A program made the position numbers and the translations under genes. Source: Terrimonas_A sp051954695 (lineage in GTDB: Bacteria > Bacteroidota > Bacteroidia > Chitinophagales > Chitinophagaceae). From it: a DNA stretch of 64,000 nucleotides. The stretch covers positions 62,001-126,000 of the forward strand of contig JBQCHL010000018.1 in the NCBI GenBank assembly GCA_051954695.1, written 5' to 3'. This document shows positions 24,248 to 33,100 of this stretch, piece after piece (the stretch's first letter is position 1; each line of letters opens with the position of its first letter). The notes beneath the pieces are model-generated. The model was given only the letters and a program-made list of their open reading frames with translations. It searched no databases and was not told the origin of the DNA.

Positions 24248-25810
24248 ATGAAAAAAGTAAAGATGGTATTGCTCTCTTCCCTGGTAGTTGCAGGGATCTC
24301 CTGCAGCGAAAAAGGTTCTGAGTCATCTGCTCAAGGCAAATTGCCTGAGAATGTAACAATGTCTGTTGAGAAATTAAAAGACAAGATCAAAGGTGGCTGG
24401 GCAGGCCAGACCATTGGGGTTACTTATGGCGGGCCTACAGAATTCAAGTACAATGGGACTTTTATCCAGGATTATCAGCCCATTGTATGGTACGATGGTT
24501 ACCTTAAAAAGACCATGGAAGAGATCCCGGGCCTGTATGATGATGTGTATATGGATCTCACTTTTGTAGATGTTCTGGAGCGTCTCGGCCATGACGCACC
24601 GGTAGATTCTTTTGCCCAGGCATTTGCCCATGCTGAATATAAATTATGGCATGCCAACCAGGCTGCCCGGTATAATATATTAAATGGTATGCAGCCACCA
24701 CAAACCGGTCATTGGGAGAATAATCCGCATGCAGATGATATCGATTACCAGATTGAAGCAGATTATGCAGGACTGATGAGCCCTGGCATGCCTAATGCAG
24801 CGTCGGAGATCAGCGATAAAGTAGGCCATATCATGAATTACGGAGATGGCTGGTATGGTGGTGTGTATGTCGGCGCCATGTATTCACTGGCTTTTGTTTC
24901 CGATGATATTCATTTTGTAGTGAATGAAGCGCTGAAAACCATTCCCGCTCAAAGCAATTTCTATAAGTGTATGTCGGATGTGATCAAATGGCATAAGCAA
25001 TACCCGAACGACTGGAAACAGACCTGGTTTGAATTGCAGAAAAAATGGGCTGATGATATTGGCTGCCCCGATGGCACTTTTATCGCCTTTAACATTGATG
25101 CTACTATCAATGCGGCATATATCCTGTTGGGATTGTTGTATGGTGACGGTGATTATGGAAAAACACTTGAGATCGCTACACGTGCAGGACAGGATTCTGA
25201 TTGTAACCCTTCATCTGCCGGAGGGATCCTTGGCACTATCATCGGCTATGATAAAATACCGGCCTACTGGAAGATGGGATTGAAAGATATTGAAGACATG
25301 AATTTCAAATACACTACCATGTCGCTGAACAAAGTGTACGATATCGGGTACAAGCATGCTGCAGAAACCATCAAAAGAAATGGCGGCACTGTAACTGATA
25401 AGGATGTAACTATTAAAGTGCAGGCGCCTGCTACAGTGAGATTTGAAAAATCATTTGAAGGACTGGTGCCTGTAGCTAAATATGAATTTACCGATACCAT
25501 TACCGGCGAGCATCAGTTTGAATTTGAAGGAACGGGCTTTGTATTGCGAGGCCGGGCTGCAAAAAAGAAAAACGATCTGCCCGATACTGTTCTTGAAGCA
25601 GCAGTGTTTGTAGATGGAAAAGAATTAGGCACTTACCAGTTCCCGACCAATTTCACGACACGCCGGCTGGAAATTGCCTGGAAATACCAGTTGCCCAATA
25701 CAAAACATACGGTGAAGATTGTTGCAAAAAAAATACCGCAGGGTTATGAGCTCAGGCCAACAGAATATATTGTGTATTCAGATAAGCCACTGCCCAAGGA
25801 ACAACATTAA
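24248..25810 (+). CDS. ADP-ribosylglycohydrolase (ARH)-family lipoprotein, second paralogue
   Basis: About 520 residues. The leader MKKVKMVLLSSLVVAGISC gives a good lipobox (lipidated Cys19). The core has IKGGWAGQTIGVTYGGPTEF (about 47-66), the metal site DDVYMDLTF (Asp98/99/103) and the second site RAGQDSDCNPSSAGGILGTIIG. The last 140 residues form a beta-rich C-terminal module. It shares family and layout with the gene at 11054 but little identity in the aligned stretches, and it is a lipoprotein rather than a free exported protein. An ATG at 24212 that overlaps the sulfatase stop is possible; 24248 is favoured because it directly precedes the signal peptide. It probably splits a riboside bond in the imported glycan. 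Confidence 0.82.
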   Translation: MKKVKMVLLSSLVVAGISCSEKGSESSAQGKLPENVTMSVEKLKDKIKGGWAGQTIGVTYGGPTEFKYNGTFIQDYQPIVWYDGYLKKTMEEIPGLYDDVYMDLTFVDVLERLGHDAPVDSFAQAFAHAEYKLWHANQAARYNILNGMQPPQTGHWENNPHADDIDYQIEADYAGLMSPGMPNAASEISDKVGHIMNYGDGWYGGVYVGAMYSLAFVSDDIHFVVNEALKTIPAQSNFYKCMSDVIKWHKQYPNDWKQTWFELQKKWADDIGCPDGTFIAFNIDATINAAYILLGLLYGDGDYGKTLEIATRAGQDSDCNPSSAGGILGTIIGYDKIPAYWKMGLKDIEDMNFKYTTMSLNKVYDIGYKHAAETIKRNGGTVTDKDVTIKVQAPATVRFEKSFEGLVPVAKYEFTDTITGEHQFEFEGTGFVLRGRAAKKKNDLPDTVLEAAVFVDGKELGTYQFPTNFTTRRLEIAWKYQLPNTKHTVKIVAKKIPQGYELRPTEYIVYSDKPLPKEQH

Positions 25811-25815
25811 AAGAT

Positions 25816-25840
25816 CAGGATGCATGCATGATGCATCCTG
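25816..25840. terminator. 10-bp hairpin between ARH lipoprotein and sulfatase 3
   Basis: CAGGATGCAT and ATGCATCCTG form a perfect 10-bp stem with the loop GCATG, followed by TTCTT. It starts 5 nt after the stop codon. It may be a partial terminator or mRNA-stabilising hairpin that lowers expression of sulfatase 3. Confidence 0.55.
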
Positions 25841-25868
25841 TTCTTAATAACCAATTGAATCCCGCAAA

Positions 25869-27635
25869 ATGTTTAAACAAGGATTTATTCTTCTTATCAG
25901 CATTCTGTTGTGCAGGATCTTACCTGCGCAACAGGCAGATCACCGGCCAAATGTGATCATTGTATTGTCTGACGACCAGGGATATGGAGATTTTTCCTGT
26001 ACAGGCAACCCGGTATTAAAAACCCCTGCGTTGGATAAAATGCATAACGAAAGCATTAGCATGAGTAATTTTCATGTTAGTCCTTTATGTACTCCCACGC
26101 GCGGGCAATTGATGAGTGGGTTGGATGCAATGAACAATAAAGCAAGCAATGTGCTCACTGGCCGGGGGCTTATCCGTCGCGATGTGGCCATTATGCCGGA
26201 AGTGTTCCGTGATAACGGATATCTTACCGGTATTTTCGGCAAATGGCATTTGGGTGATGTATATCCCGACAGGCCAATGGACCGCGGCTTTCAAAAAAGC
26301 ATCTGGACCAAGGGGTGGGGGCTTTTATCCGAAACGGAGTTTGATAATGATTACTATAAGACGCGTTACCAGGACAGTCTTGAAATAAAATATTCTGATA
26401 AGTACTGTACTGATCTGTGGTTTGATGAAGCGATGAAGTGGATGGATGGGCTCAATAGTCAATCCAGGCCCTTCTTTACCTATATTGCACTGAATGCTCC
26501 TCATGGCCCGTTCTATGCACCGGAAGAGGAGGCTGCCAGATACCGCGGTAAAGTTGCTGATAGTGCTACTGCCTCTTTCCTGGGCATGGTCAGCAATATC
26601 GATAAAAACATGGCGAAACTGGATGAATGGCTGATCAAGCGGAACCTGAAAAATAATACGATCGTTATTTTCATGAATGACAATGGCGGAACAGGAGGCG
26701 TGAAAGTATATAATGCCGGCATGCGTGGCGAAAAAACAAGTGTGTATGATGGCGGACATCGTGCTGCCTGCTTCATTAGCTGGCCTGGCGGCAGCTTCGG
26801 GCCTGCGCGTACTATTGATTATGCCTCCAATATACAGGACCTGCTGCCAACCTTTATTGATCTGCTCGGGATGAAGTTGAAAAAGAAACAGTCTTTTGAT
26901 GGGATAAGCCTGAAGCGGGTGCTGGAACAACCGGGAAAGCGTTTTGATAACAGGATGTTCGTGGTGCAATATACCGGTAAGGAAAAACCTGAGAAATATT
27001 TCAGTTGTGTGGTATGGGATAACTGGCGCCTGGTAAATGGAAATGAATTGTATGATATCAGCAAAGATCCCGGTCAGCAACAAGATATTGCAACCGCATA
27101 TCCTGCTGTTGCTGCAAAGATGAAAAACCACTATGAGAAATGGTGGAAAAAGCTGGAACCGGTGATCTTTAATTATGTTCCCGTTATTATAGGCAGTGAA
27201 AAGGAAAATCCCGTTTTGCTCAGCTCAAACGGCTGGATTGGTGCTGGTGGCATCAACACACAATGGGGTGTAGCTATGGCAAATGGAAATGTGAAAGGAG
27301 GTGTCTGGAGCATTTTTGCTGAAACTGACGGTATATATCAACTGGAACTGAGCCGCTGGCCTCCGCATTTGAATCGTTCGCTTACTGTAGCTGGTCCCAA
27401 TGCAGGTGTAGGCGGCACCTGGATCCGGCCTGGTAAAGCCATACCGATCGTGTACGGAGTAGTTTCAGTGAACCATGGAGAAGAGGTGGTAGCGAAAGCC
27501 GAGCCGGCATCGGATAAGATCATTATTCAAATTAAAATAAAGAAAGGAGCCAATGAATTGCAGGCATGGTTCCGTGATAAAGATGGAAAAGATAATTGTG
27601 CTGCATATTACGTCAACGTAGAAAAGCTCCGTTAA
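25869..27635 (+). CDS. Sulfatase 3 (family S1) with C-terminal extension
   Basis: This 588-residue exported sulfatase has a signal peptide ending near LPAQQ, then VLSDDQGYGDF, the formylglycine motif Cys74-T-P-T-R78, GKWHLGD, FMNDNGG and GGHRAACFISWPGG. After the catalytic domain (about residue 420) there is an extra beta-rich part of about 160 residues (GGVWSIFAETDGIYQLELSRWP...) like that in arylsulfatase-B-type enzymes of Bacteroidota. It is last in the operon and ends 13 bp from the convergent carbonic anhydrase gene. Confidence 0.93.
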   Translation: MFKQGFILLISILLCRILPAQQADHRPNVIIVLSDDQGYGDFSCTGNPVLKTPALDKMHNESISMSNFHVSPLCTPTRGQLMSGLDAMNNKASNVLTGRGLIRRDVAIMPEVFRDNGYLTGIFGKWHLGDVYPDRPMDRGFQKSIWTKGWGLLSETEFDNDYYKTRYQDSLEIKYSDKYCTDLWFDEAMKWMDGLNSQSRPFFTYIALNAPHGPFYAPEEEAARYRGKVADSATASFLGMVSNIDKNMAKLDEWLIKRNLKNNTIVIFMNDNGGTGGVKVYNAGMRGEKTSVYDGGHRAACFISWPGGSFGPARTIDYASNIQDLLPTFIDLLGMKLKKKQSFDGISLKRVLEQPGKRFDNRMFVVQYTGKEKPEKYFSCVVWDNWRLVNGNELYDISKDPGQQQDIATAYPAVAAKMKNHYEKWWKKLEPVIFNYVPVIIGSEKENPVLLSSNGWIGAGGINTQWGVAMANGNVKGGVWSIFAETDGIYQLELSRWPPHLNRSLTVAGPNAGVGGTWIRPGKAIPIVYGVVSVNHGEEVVAKAEPASDKIIIQIKIKKGANELQAWFRDKDGKDNCAAYYVNVEKLR

Positions 27636-27648
27636 TCAAATTATGCTG

Positions 27649-28287
27649 CTATTTAAAAGCAAAAACTTTCCCTAAAGCCTCGTTGCTTGTAAACGTATTA
27701 TTAAGATCGATCAGTTCACCTGTACCGATATGAATGACTGTGCCGTGGACCGCCAGTTCCTGGTTGTTCTTCCATGCATTCTGAACGATGGAGGTGGTGC
27801 AGAGGCTGAAAACCTGCTCTTTTACATTCAGTTCTACTAACCGGTCTGCTTTCTTTTCCATATCATCAATAGCGTCGATCTCTTTTGCATACAGGCGGTA
27901 AACGTCTTTGATATGGCTTAGCCAATTGTCAATAATACCAAATTGCTTCCCACTGAGTGAGGCAGCAACGCCACCGCAGCCATAATGCCCGGCAACAATA
28001 ATATGTTTTACTTTCAGAATATTCACTGCATAGTCGAGTACGGACAACATGCTCATATCGGAGTGGATACACATATTAGCTATGTTACGGTGAACAAACA
28101 CTTCTCCGGGTTTCTTCCCGGTGATCTCATTTGCCGGAACCCTGCTGTCTGCACAACCTATCCATAAAATCTCAGGGTTCTGACCTTTTGCAAGTTGTTC
28201 AAAACGGCTTGTCTTGTCATTTTTGACGAAATTCATCCAGTCTTTATTGCCTTCAAGGATTTTCTGCAGACCTGCTTTATTTTCCAT
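27649..28287 (-). CDS. Beta-class carbonic anhydrase
   Basis: The 212-residue enzyme interconverts CO2 and bicarbonate. The beta-class zinc ligands are present: Cys45 and Asp47 in CADSRVP, His101 and Cys104 in HYGCGGV. The Asp/Arg dyad partner is in the same CADSR motif. There is no signal peptide, so it is cytoplasmic. It is a single gene, divergent from a RibD_C-type reductase with a 104-bp intergenic stretch. Confidence 0.95.
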   Translation of the reverse strand: MENKAGLQKILEGNKDWMNFVKNDKTSRFEQLAKGQNPEILWIGCADSRVPANEITGKKPGEVFVHRNIANMCIHSDMSMLSVLDYAVNILKVKHIIVAGHYGCGGVAASLSGKQFGIIDNWLSHIKDVYRLYAKEIDAIDDMEKKADRLVELNVKEQVFSLCTTSIVQNAWKNNQELAVHGTVIHIGTGELIDLNNTFTSNEALGKVFAFK

Positions 28288-28391
28288 ATTTTATTTTTAG
28301 AATATTTCAGGATAAACACAATGTCGGATAATATTTTCTTTTTGCTGTACCTTACAGGTATAAAAATACCAAACAATTTAAACCGGGCAGG

Positions 28392-28943
28392 ATGAGAAAA
28401 GTAATTGCAGCAATCAATATGACACTGGATGGATTTTGCGACCATACGGCAATAAGTCCTGACGAAGAAATACACCAGCATTACGCTGACTTATTAAAAG
28501 GAGCGGGCGCTGTTCTGTACGGAAGGAAGACATACCTGCTTATGGAGTATTGGCAAACTGTATTAGAGAATCCTACTGGTGACAAAGCAATGGACGAATT
28601 TGCCCTGGTTATGGACAGGACACCGAAGATTGTTTTTTCCCATACACTTAAAAAACTGGAATGGGAAAGTGCGGAGCTGGCAACAAAAGACCTTAAAGAA
28701 GATGTTCTGGAGCGTAAGCAACAAACAGGTAAAGATATTTTTGTAGGCAGCCCGGGTTTAATCGTTGAACTGACACAGTTAGGTTTGATTGATGAATACC
28801 AGATCTGTATTCATCCTGTTATTCTGGGAAGCGGGTTGGTGTTATTTAAAGATGTTGTGAACAGGGTTGATCTTAAACTTTTAAAAACAAAGACATTTAA
28901 GAGCGGCGCTGTAATCCTTTATCATGAGCCGGTAAGAGAGTGA
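28392..28943 (+). CDS. Dihydrofolate reductase-like / RibD C-terminal domain protein 2
   Basis: This 183-residue protein begins MRKVIAAINMTLDGFCDH and has VLYGRKTYLLMEYW, FVGSPGLIVELTQLGLIDEYQI and HPVILGSGLVLFKD, the RibD_C pattern. An NADPH-dependent reductase role is likely but the substrate is unknown. It is only distantly similar to the protein at 8659. The upstream 104-bp region contains the inverted repeat GGTAT-AAAA-ATACC (about 28360). Confidence 0.85.
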   Translation: MRKVIAAINMTLDGFCDHTAISPDEEIHQHYADLLKGAGAVLYGRKTYLLMEYWQTVLENPTGDKAMDEFALVMDRTPKIVFSHTLKKLEWESAELATKDLKEDVLERKQQTGKDIFVGSPGLIVELTQLGLIDEYQICIHPVILGSGLVLFKDVVNRVDLKLLKTKTFKSGAVILYHEPVRE

Positions 28944-28998
28944 GCACTGGTATGGGATATTCCTCTTCAGAAGCAGACCTGTTTCCGGACCATGTATC

Positions 28999-30096
28999 TT
29001 ATTTTGCGAGAACAACCGGCTTATACCGTTCGATCAAAGAGATATGCTGGTATTCATCCAGCATCCCACTCTCCATGAACTCAACATCCCCACCTGCTTC
29101 CAGCACTTTCTCGATCACTTCATCCACGGAATCTTTTATGTAAGAGAATTTGCTGTAATTCTTCCCGTTGACGGCTGGCGCGGCACTGGTATAATCTTTT
29201 TCAAGAACCAATAATCTTGCATTTTGCCTGTTTGCCTGCTTCAGTACTTCATGCAGTCCACGGGCCAGCAAACCGCCATCTGCTGCAATTTCAAGCTGAT
29301 GCCTTATATCCTGCTGATGCACTTTTTCCCAGTCGTTGAGATATGGCATCAGCAATTGAAGTAGTTCTGCAGGTTTGTCTTCCACATGGCTACCATGTAT
29401 GTAACTGATAATATGTTTTTCGTTGCGGGTAACCTTACGGAAGGTACCGAGGATTTTTTTTGTTCCTACTACAAATACAGGTAATAGTGAATAAGCATGC
29501 AACAGAGCGGTAAGTCCCTGGTCGGTATAGCGAAGAAATTTCTCAGTCAGCACTTGTTTGATTTCCGTTGAGTCTGAAAAATTTCCGACTTTTTCAGGAA
29601 GGTCTGAACGGAAAGCAGCGATATGGCTGGGAATATCGGTCTTTATATTCATCAGCAAATGTGAATCGCCGATGTATGCCTTGCATTCCTTTCCGCTTAA
29701 GGTCAGGAGGAGGAACTTTCTTGCTTTCTTTTTGTAAAGCAGTACTTCGCGTATGGCGAAAGAACCATTGATCGTGAGCTTTGGTTCAACAAGAATATCT
29801 AAGTATAAAACCTTTTCGAAAAAAGGGGAAACGTAAATAGCAATGCTTTTTTTATAAGTGGAAAAATTAAGTGAAGCTACCAGTTGTCTTAATTTGTTCA
29901 GGACAAGCCAGCCAATTTCTGTGTCATGTTTTTCCCTGATGCTATCTTCTGCTTCGGTGATAAATTTTTTCAGCATCCTGTTCAGGTCCGCTTTTGCGGT
30001 CATTTTGGGTTCAAATGGCAGCATAAGGGATATGGAGGGGTGGCTGTGCCTGGCTTCGAGCAGTTCTTCCAGTGCAGGATCTAGGATGGGTTTCAT
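28999..30096 (-). CDS. baeRF-family (bacterial archaeo-eukaryotic release-factor-like) protein
   Basis: About 365 residues, cytoplasmic. The C-terminal half reads KPAELLQLLMPYLNDWEKVHQQDIRHQLEI... then GLHEVLKQANRQNARLLVLEKDY and EVIEKVLEAGGDVEFM, the layout of the eRF1-like/pelota-like domain in the bacterial 'baeRF' families. The N-terminal part (LLEARHSHPSISLMLPFEPKM) matches family-3-type members. These proteins are predicted to act on stalled or resting ribosomes, but this is not proven. I chose ATG 30096, because a predicted -7 promoter element covers the alternative TTG at 30114. It opens the stress-protein island and its GSHV motif may replace GGQ. Confidence 0.7.
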   Translation of the reverse strand: MKPILDPALEELLEARHSHPSISLMLPFEPKMTAKADLNRMLKKFITEAEDSIREKHDTEIGWLVLNKLRQLVASLNFSTYKKSIAIYVSPFFEKVLYLDILVEPKLTINGSFAIREVLLYKKKARKFLLLTLSGKECKAYIGDSHLLMNIKTDIPSHIAAFRSDLPEKVGNFSDSTEIKQVLTEKFLRYTDQGLTALLHAYSLLPVFVVGTKKILGTFRKVTRNEKHIISYIHGSHVEDKPAELLQLLMPYLNDWEKVHQQDIRHQLEIAADGGLLARGLHEVLKQANRQNARLLVLEKDYTSAAPAVNGKNYSKFSYIKDSVDEVIEKVLEAGGDVEFMESGMLDEYQHISLIERYKPVVLAK

Positions 30097-30111
30097 ACTT
30101 ATCAATTTAGT

Positions 30112-30143
30112 CAAATATAAAAGCGAAAGGGTAGGTATGCCAA
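30112..30143 (-). promoter_or_regulatory. Promoter of the baeRF-like gene
   Basis: On the minus strand, TTG (30143-30141), a 21-nt spacer and TATATTTG (30119-30112) fit the -33/-7 consensus. The leader would be only about 12 nt long, so translation would begin almost at the 5' end. Confidence 0.5.
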
Positions 30144-30196
30144 TGATCGGGGTCAGAAAGTCGCTTGATCCCGGTCAGACAAAAGCCGGTGATGCA

Positions 30197-32725
30197 TTAT
30201 CCGGCCTGGGTTTCACTGTTGTCATTCAAGCGGAAGAATATCATTTTTAGCAAGTCTGCGCTAATGAGATAGCCTAATAGTATAAAGAACAGATCTACTG
30301 CTTCCTGGAAATGAGCGATAGAGAGGCTCAGCAGGGAAGCAAAGGGTGACACGGGAAGCAGTATGGTTACCAACATAATAAATAATGTTGTGATCAACAG
30401 AACCCTGCCTGGCCTGCTTTTTATCACCGGTTTCCGCGTACGGATGACGTAGAGTATCAGTAATTCTGTAATAACTGATTCGATAAACCATCCTGTTTGA
30501 AAAAATGATCCGGAGAGGCGTAAATGCACATACAGCACATAAAAAGTGATTAGATCGAATATGGAACTGTGGAGGCCGAATACGATCATGAAATTCCGTA
30601 TCATTTTAAGGTTCCAGCGCCCTGGTTTTTTCAATTGCCCTTCATCCACCTGATCGGAGGCGATGCCAAGGTAAGGCAGGTCTGATAACAGGTTGGTCAA
30701 TAATATTTGTTTGGGCAGCATGGGAAGGAATGGCAGGAAAAGTGAGGCGCATGCCACGCTGAACATGTTGCCGAAAATTGCACCGGTATTGATAAAGATG
30801 TATTTCATGCAATTGGCAAACGATTTCCTGCCTTCGTATACGCCGTCAGATAATACGGAAAGGTCTTTTTCCAGAAATACAAAATCAGCTGCTTCTTTTG
30901 CCACGTCAACAGCATTGTTGGTGGAGATGCCGATATCAGCAGCATTGATGGCAGCCACATCATTTATCCCATCGCCGATATATGCAACGGTAAGCCCTGT
31001 TTGCTGAAGCGTTTTGATGATCCTTTCTTTCTGATGTGGTTCTATTTCGGCAAAAACATCATACTGCTTCACTTTTATGGCCATTGCTTCGGGCGAAAGT
31101 GTGTTGATCTCTTCGCCCGTAAGCACCTGGCAATTGCCCAGGCCAACCTGTGCTGCTGCATGCGCTGCGGAGTAGCGGTTGTCGCCGGTGATGATCTTGG
31201 TAAGAATGTGTTGCTGCTTTAATTTCCGGATAGAAGTGATGGCAGTTTCCTTTAACGGATCTTCCAGTAAGATATACCCGAGGAAATTCATTTCCTGTTC
31301 ATCCTGCCTCGTCATCCTGGCATTGGGAATTTCTTTGCAGGCTAGCCCAAGCACGCGGTACCCTTCCTTGCTCCAGGCAATAAACTGTTCCTGCATTTGT
31401 TGACGCAACGATTCATCAATAGCCAGCTTATTACCGTCCTGCCCTTCAATATAACCGCAGATCTCTGTGATGCTGCTGAACGCGCCTTTGGTAATGATAA
31501 GGTACTGGTCGTCTTTTTTCAGTAAAACACTTAAACGCCTCCGCATAAAATCATAAGGGATCTCATTGATCTTTTCATAACCCGAACAGGTGAGGGCCAG
31601 TGAAGCAAGTGCATCATCAATGGGGTTCCCAAACCCGTTTTGCATTGATGCATTCAGGAAAGCATACAGGCGCAACTTATCGTTTGTATTTCCGTTTACA
31701 TCAATGATATCCTTTACGGCAACTTTACCTTCAGTGATCGTACCTGTTTTATCGGTACACAGCACACTTACTTCTCCGAGATTAAAAATGGAAGAAAGTT
31801 TTTTAACGATCACTTTTTTTGCCAGCAGACGTTTGGCACCGGCAGACATAGCGAAAGTCATGATCGCGGGTAAGAGTTCGGGTGTCATGCCAACTGCCAG
31901 TGCCAATGAAAATAAGATCGAGTCAAAAAGGCGTTGGTGAAAGTACAGATTGAAGCTGAGTGTGACGATAGCCAGCACTACGGTGATCCTCAGCAGGAAG
32001 TACCCGAACCTTCTTATCCCTTTTTCAAACGCGGTCTCGGGTGTTTGTGACAGGCTTTGCGCCAGTTTCCCGAAGGTTGTTTGCTTTCCTGTATAAACGG
32101 CCAGCGCTTTCGCGGTGCCGCTGACCACATTCGATCCCTGCCAAAGACAATTGTATTTTTTACTGGCAGGTAGCTGATCGTCTGCCATTCCTTCCTGTTT
32201 TTCGACAGGAAACGATTCGCCGGTCAATGAACCTTCATTTACATGCAGTTCATTACTCTCAATGATGCGGCAGTCAGCAGGGATAAGATCGCCTGCGTCC
32301 AGCAGGAGTATATCACCGGGAACGACCTCCCTGGTTAATACCTGTATCGCCTGTCCGTTCCGCAACACAGTATGTTTCATCTCGATCAAGCTGAGCAGAT
32401 CGTCCATAGCACGGCCGGCTTTTTGCTCCTGCAAAAAGCCAAACACTCCTGTAGTCAGCAGGATCACCAGGATAATGATACTGTCGGATGACTCGCCCAG
32501 AATAGCCGACAGGATAACAGCAATAAAAAGCAGCAGAGCCAGTGGATTAAGGAACTGGCGCATTAACAGCCTGACAGCTTTTTTGAAATGATTTTCTTTT
32601 TTGAAAAAAGCTGATTGTGCTTTGATCCTTTCCATGACCAGTTCTTCCGTCAACCCTGCCGGGGAAGTTGCGAGAGCTTTGTATAGCTCTTCAATGCTGA
32701 TAGAAGAAAAAGGGCTGCCTGTCAT
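30197..32725 (-). CDS. mgtA: Magnesium-translocating P-type ATPase (MgtA/MgtB-like)
   Basis: This 842-residue P3B-type ATPase contains all core elements: actuator motif TGES (about 168-171), phosphorylation site Asp325 in DKTGTITEG, and the hinge GDGINDVAAINAADIG. The transmembrane helix 4 motif is GMTPELLPAIM, as in MgtA. The N-terminal cytoplasmic tail is short relative to the roughly 900-residue enterobacterial protein. It would move Mg2+ into the cell using ATP. It lies 100 bp upstream of the baeRF-like gene on the same strand. Confidence 0.9.
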   Translation of the reverse strand: MTGSPFSSISIEELYKALATSPAGLTEELVMERIKAQSAFFKKENHFKKAVRLLMRQFLNPLALLLFIAVILSAILGESSDSIIILVILLTTGVFGFLQEQKAGRAMDDLLSLIEMKHTVLRNGQAIQVLTREVVPGDILLLDAGDLIPADCRIIESNELHVNEGSLTGESFPVEKQEGMADDQLPASKKYNCLWQGSNVVSGTAKALAVYTGKQTTFGKLAQSLSQTPETAFEKGIRRFGYFLLRITVVLAIVTLSFNLYFHQRLFDSILFSLALAVGMTPELLPAIMTFAMSAGAKRLLAKKVIVKKLSSIFNLGEVSVLCTDKTGTITEGKVAVKDIIDVNGNTNDKLRLYAFLNASMQNGFGNPIDDALASLALTCSGYEKINEIPYDFMRRRLSVLLKKDDQYLIITKGAFSSITEICGYIEGQDGNKLAIDESLRQQMQEQFIAWSKEGYRVLGLACKEIPNARMTRQDEQEMNFLGYILLEDPLKETAITSIRKLKQQHILTKIITGDNRYSAAHAAAQVGLGNCQVLTGEEINTLSPEAMAIKVKQYDVFAEIEPHQKERIIKTLQQTGLTVAYIGDGINDVAAINAADIGISTNNAVDVAKEAADFVFLEKDLSVLSDGVYEGRKSFANCMKYIFINTGAIFGNMFSVACASLFLPFLPMLPKQILLTNLLSDLPYLGIASDQVDEGQLKKPGRWNLKMIRNFMIVFGLHSSIFDLITFYVLYVHLRLSGSFFQTGWFIESVITELLILYVIRTRKPVIKSRPGRVLLITTLFIMLVTILLPVSPFASLLSLSIAHFQEAVDLFFILLGYLISADLLKMIFFRLNDNSETQAG

Positions 32726-32752
32726 CGGGGGAAGCTTATAATAATTGCTGAG

Positions 32753-33100
32753 TTAGAGCTGGTGGCAGATAAACAAAGGATTGCTGATAACTTTTTTCAG
32801 TAATTGGAATGTACCTGGCCTGATCAGTTTTGATACGAGGTTTCTTCCAAAAGCGCCGGTTATCAAAAAAGCATTCTTATGCGATAGCAGATAATTAAAG
32901 AGGCTTTCTTCGGTCTGCCCGTTCAGTAATACAAACTCAATGTTTGTATAATGATCTTCCAGCCATTCTTTTATTTTGTATTTGCCTGAATCATTCCAGC
33001 CTTTGTTTTCGCTGGCATGAACTATGAATATTTTAGTTTGCTGATAGGAGGGGAAAAGATAAGTGAATTGTTTGATGGCAATATATTTTATGATCTGCAT
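32753..33100 (-). pseudogene. N-terminally truncated universal stress protein (C-terminal Usp half only)
   Basis: Only 115 residues. It aligns with the second half of the double-Usp proteins in this island: YIAIKQFTYLFPSYQQTKIFIVH here against YAIKQFTYLFPELYDKRVIVF in the protein at 36647, and LITGAFGRNLVSKLIR against IVMGSYGRTALSRFFS. The first Usp domain is absent, and I cannot find it in frame in the 215 bp upstream. It could be a working single-domain Usp, but starting in the middle of a conserved AIKQFTYLFP block suggests a deletion remnant. It ends 28 bp before mgtA begins. Confidence 0.65.

Noticed and set aside
11054..25810. ARH-family proteins as antitoxins of a DarT/DarG-type system
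   Set aside because: Both proteins are exported, and there is no DarT-type toxin or macrodomain gene beside them; the neighbours are sugar catabolism genes.
26325..27131. 268-residue antisense frame in sulfatase 3
   Set aside because: The sulfatase motifs are on the plus strand and the frame lacks any family signature.
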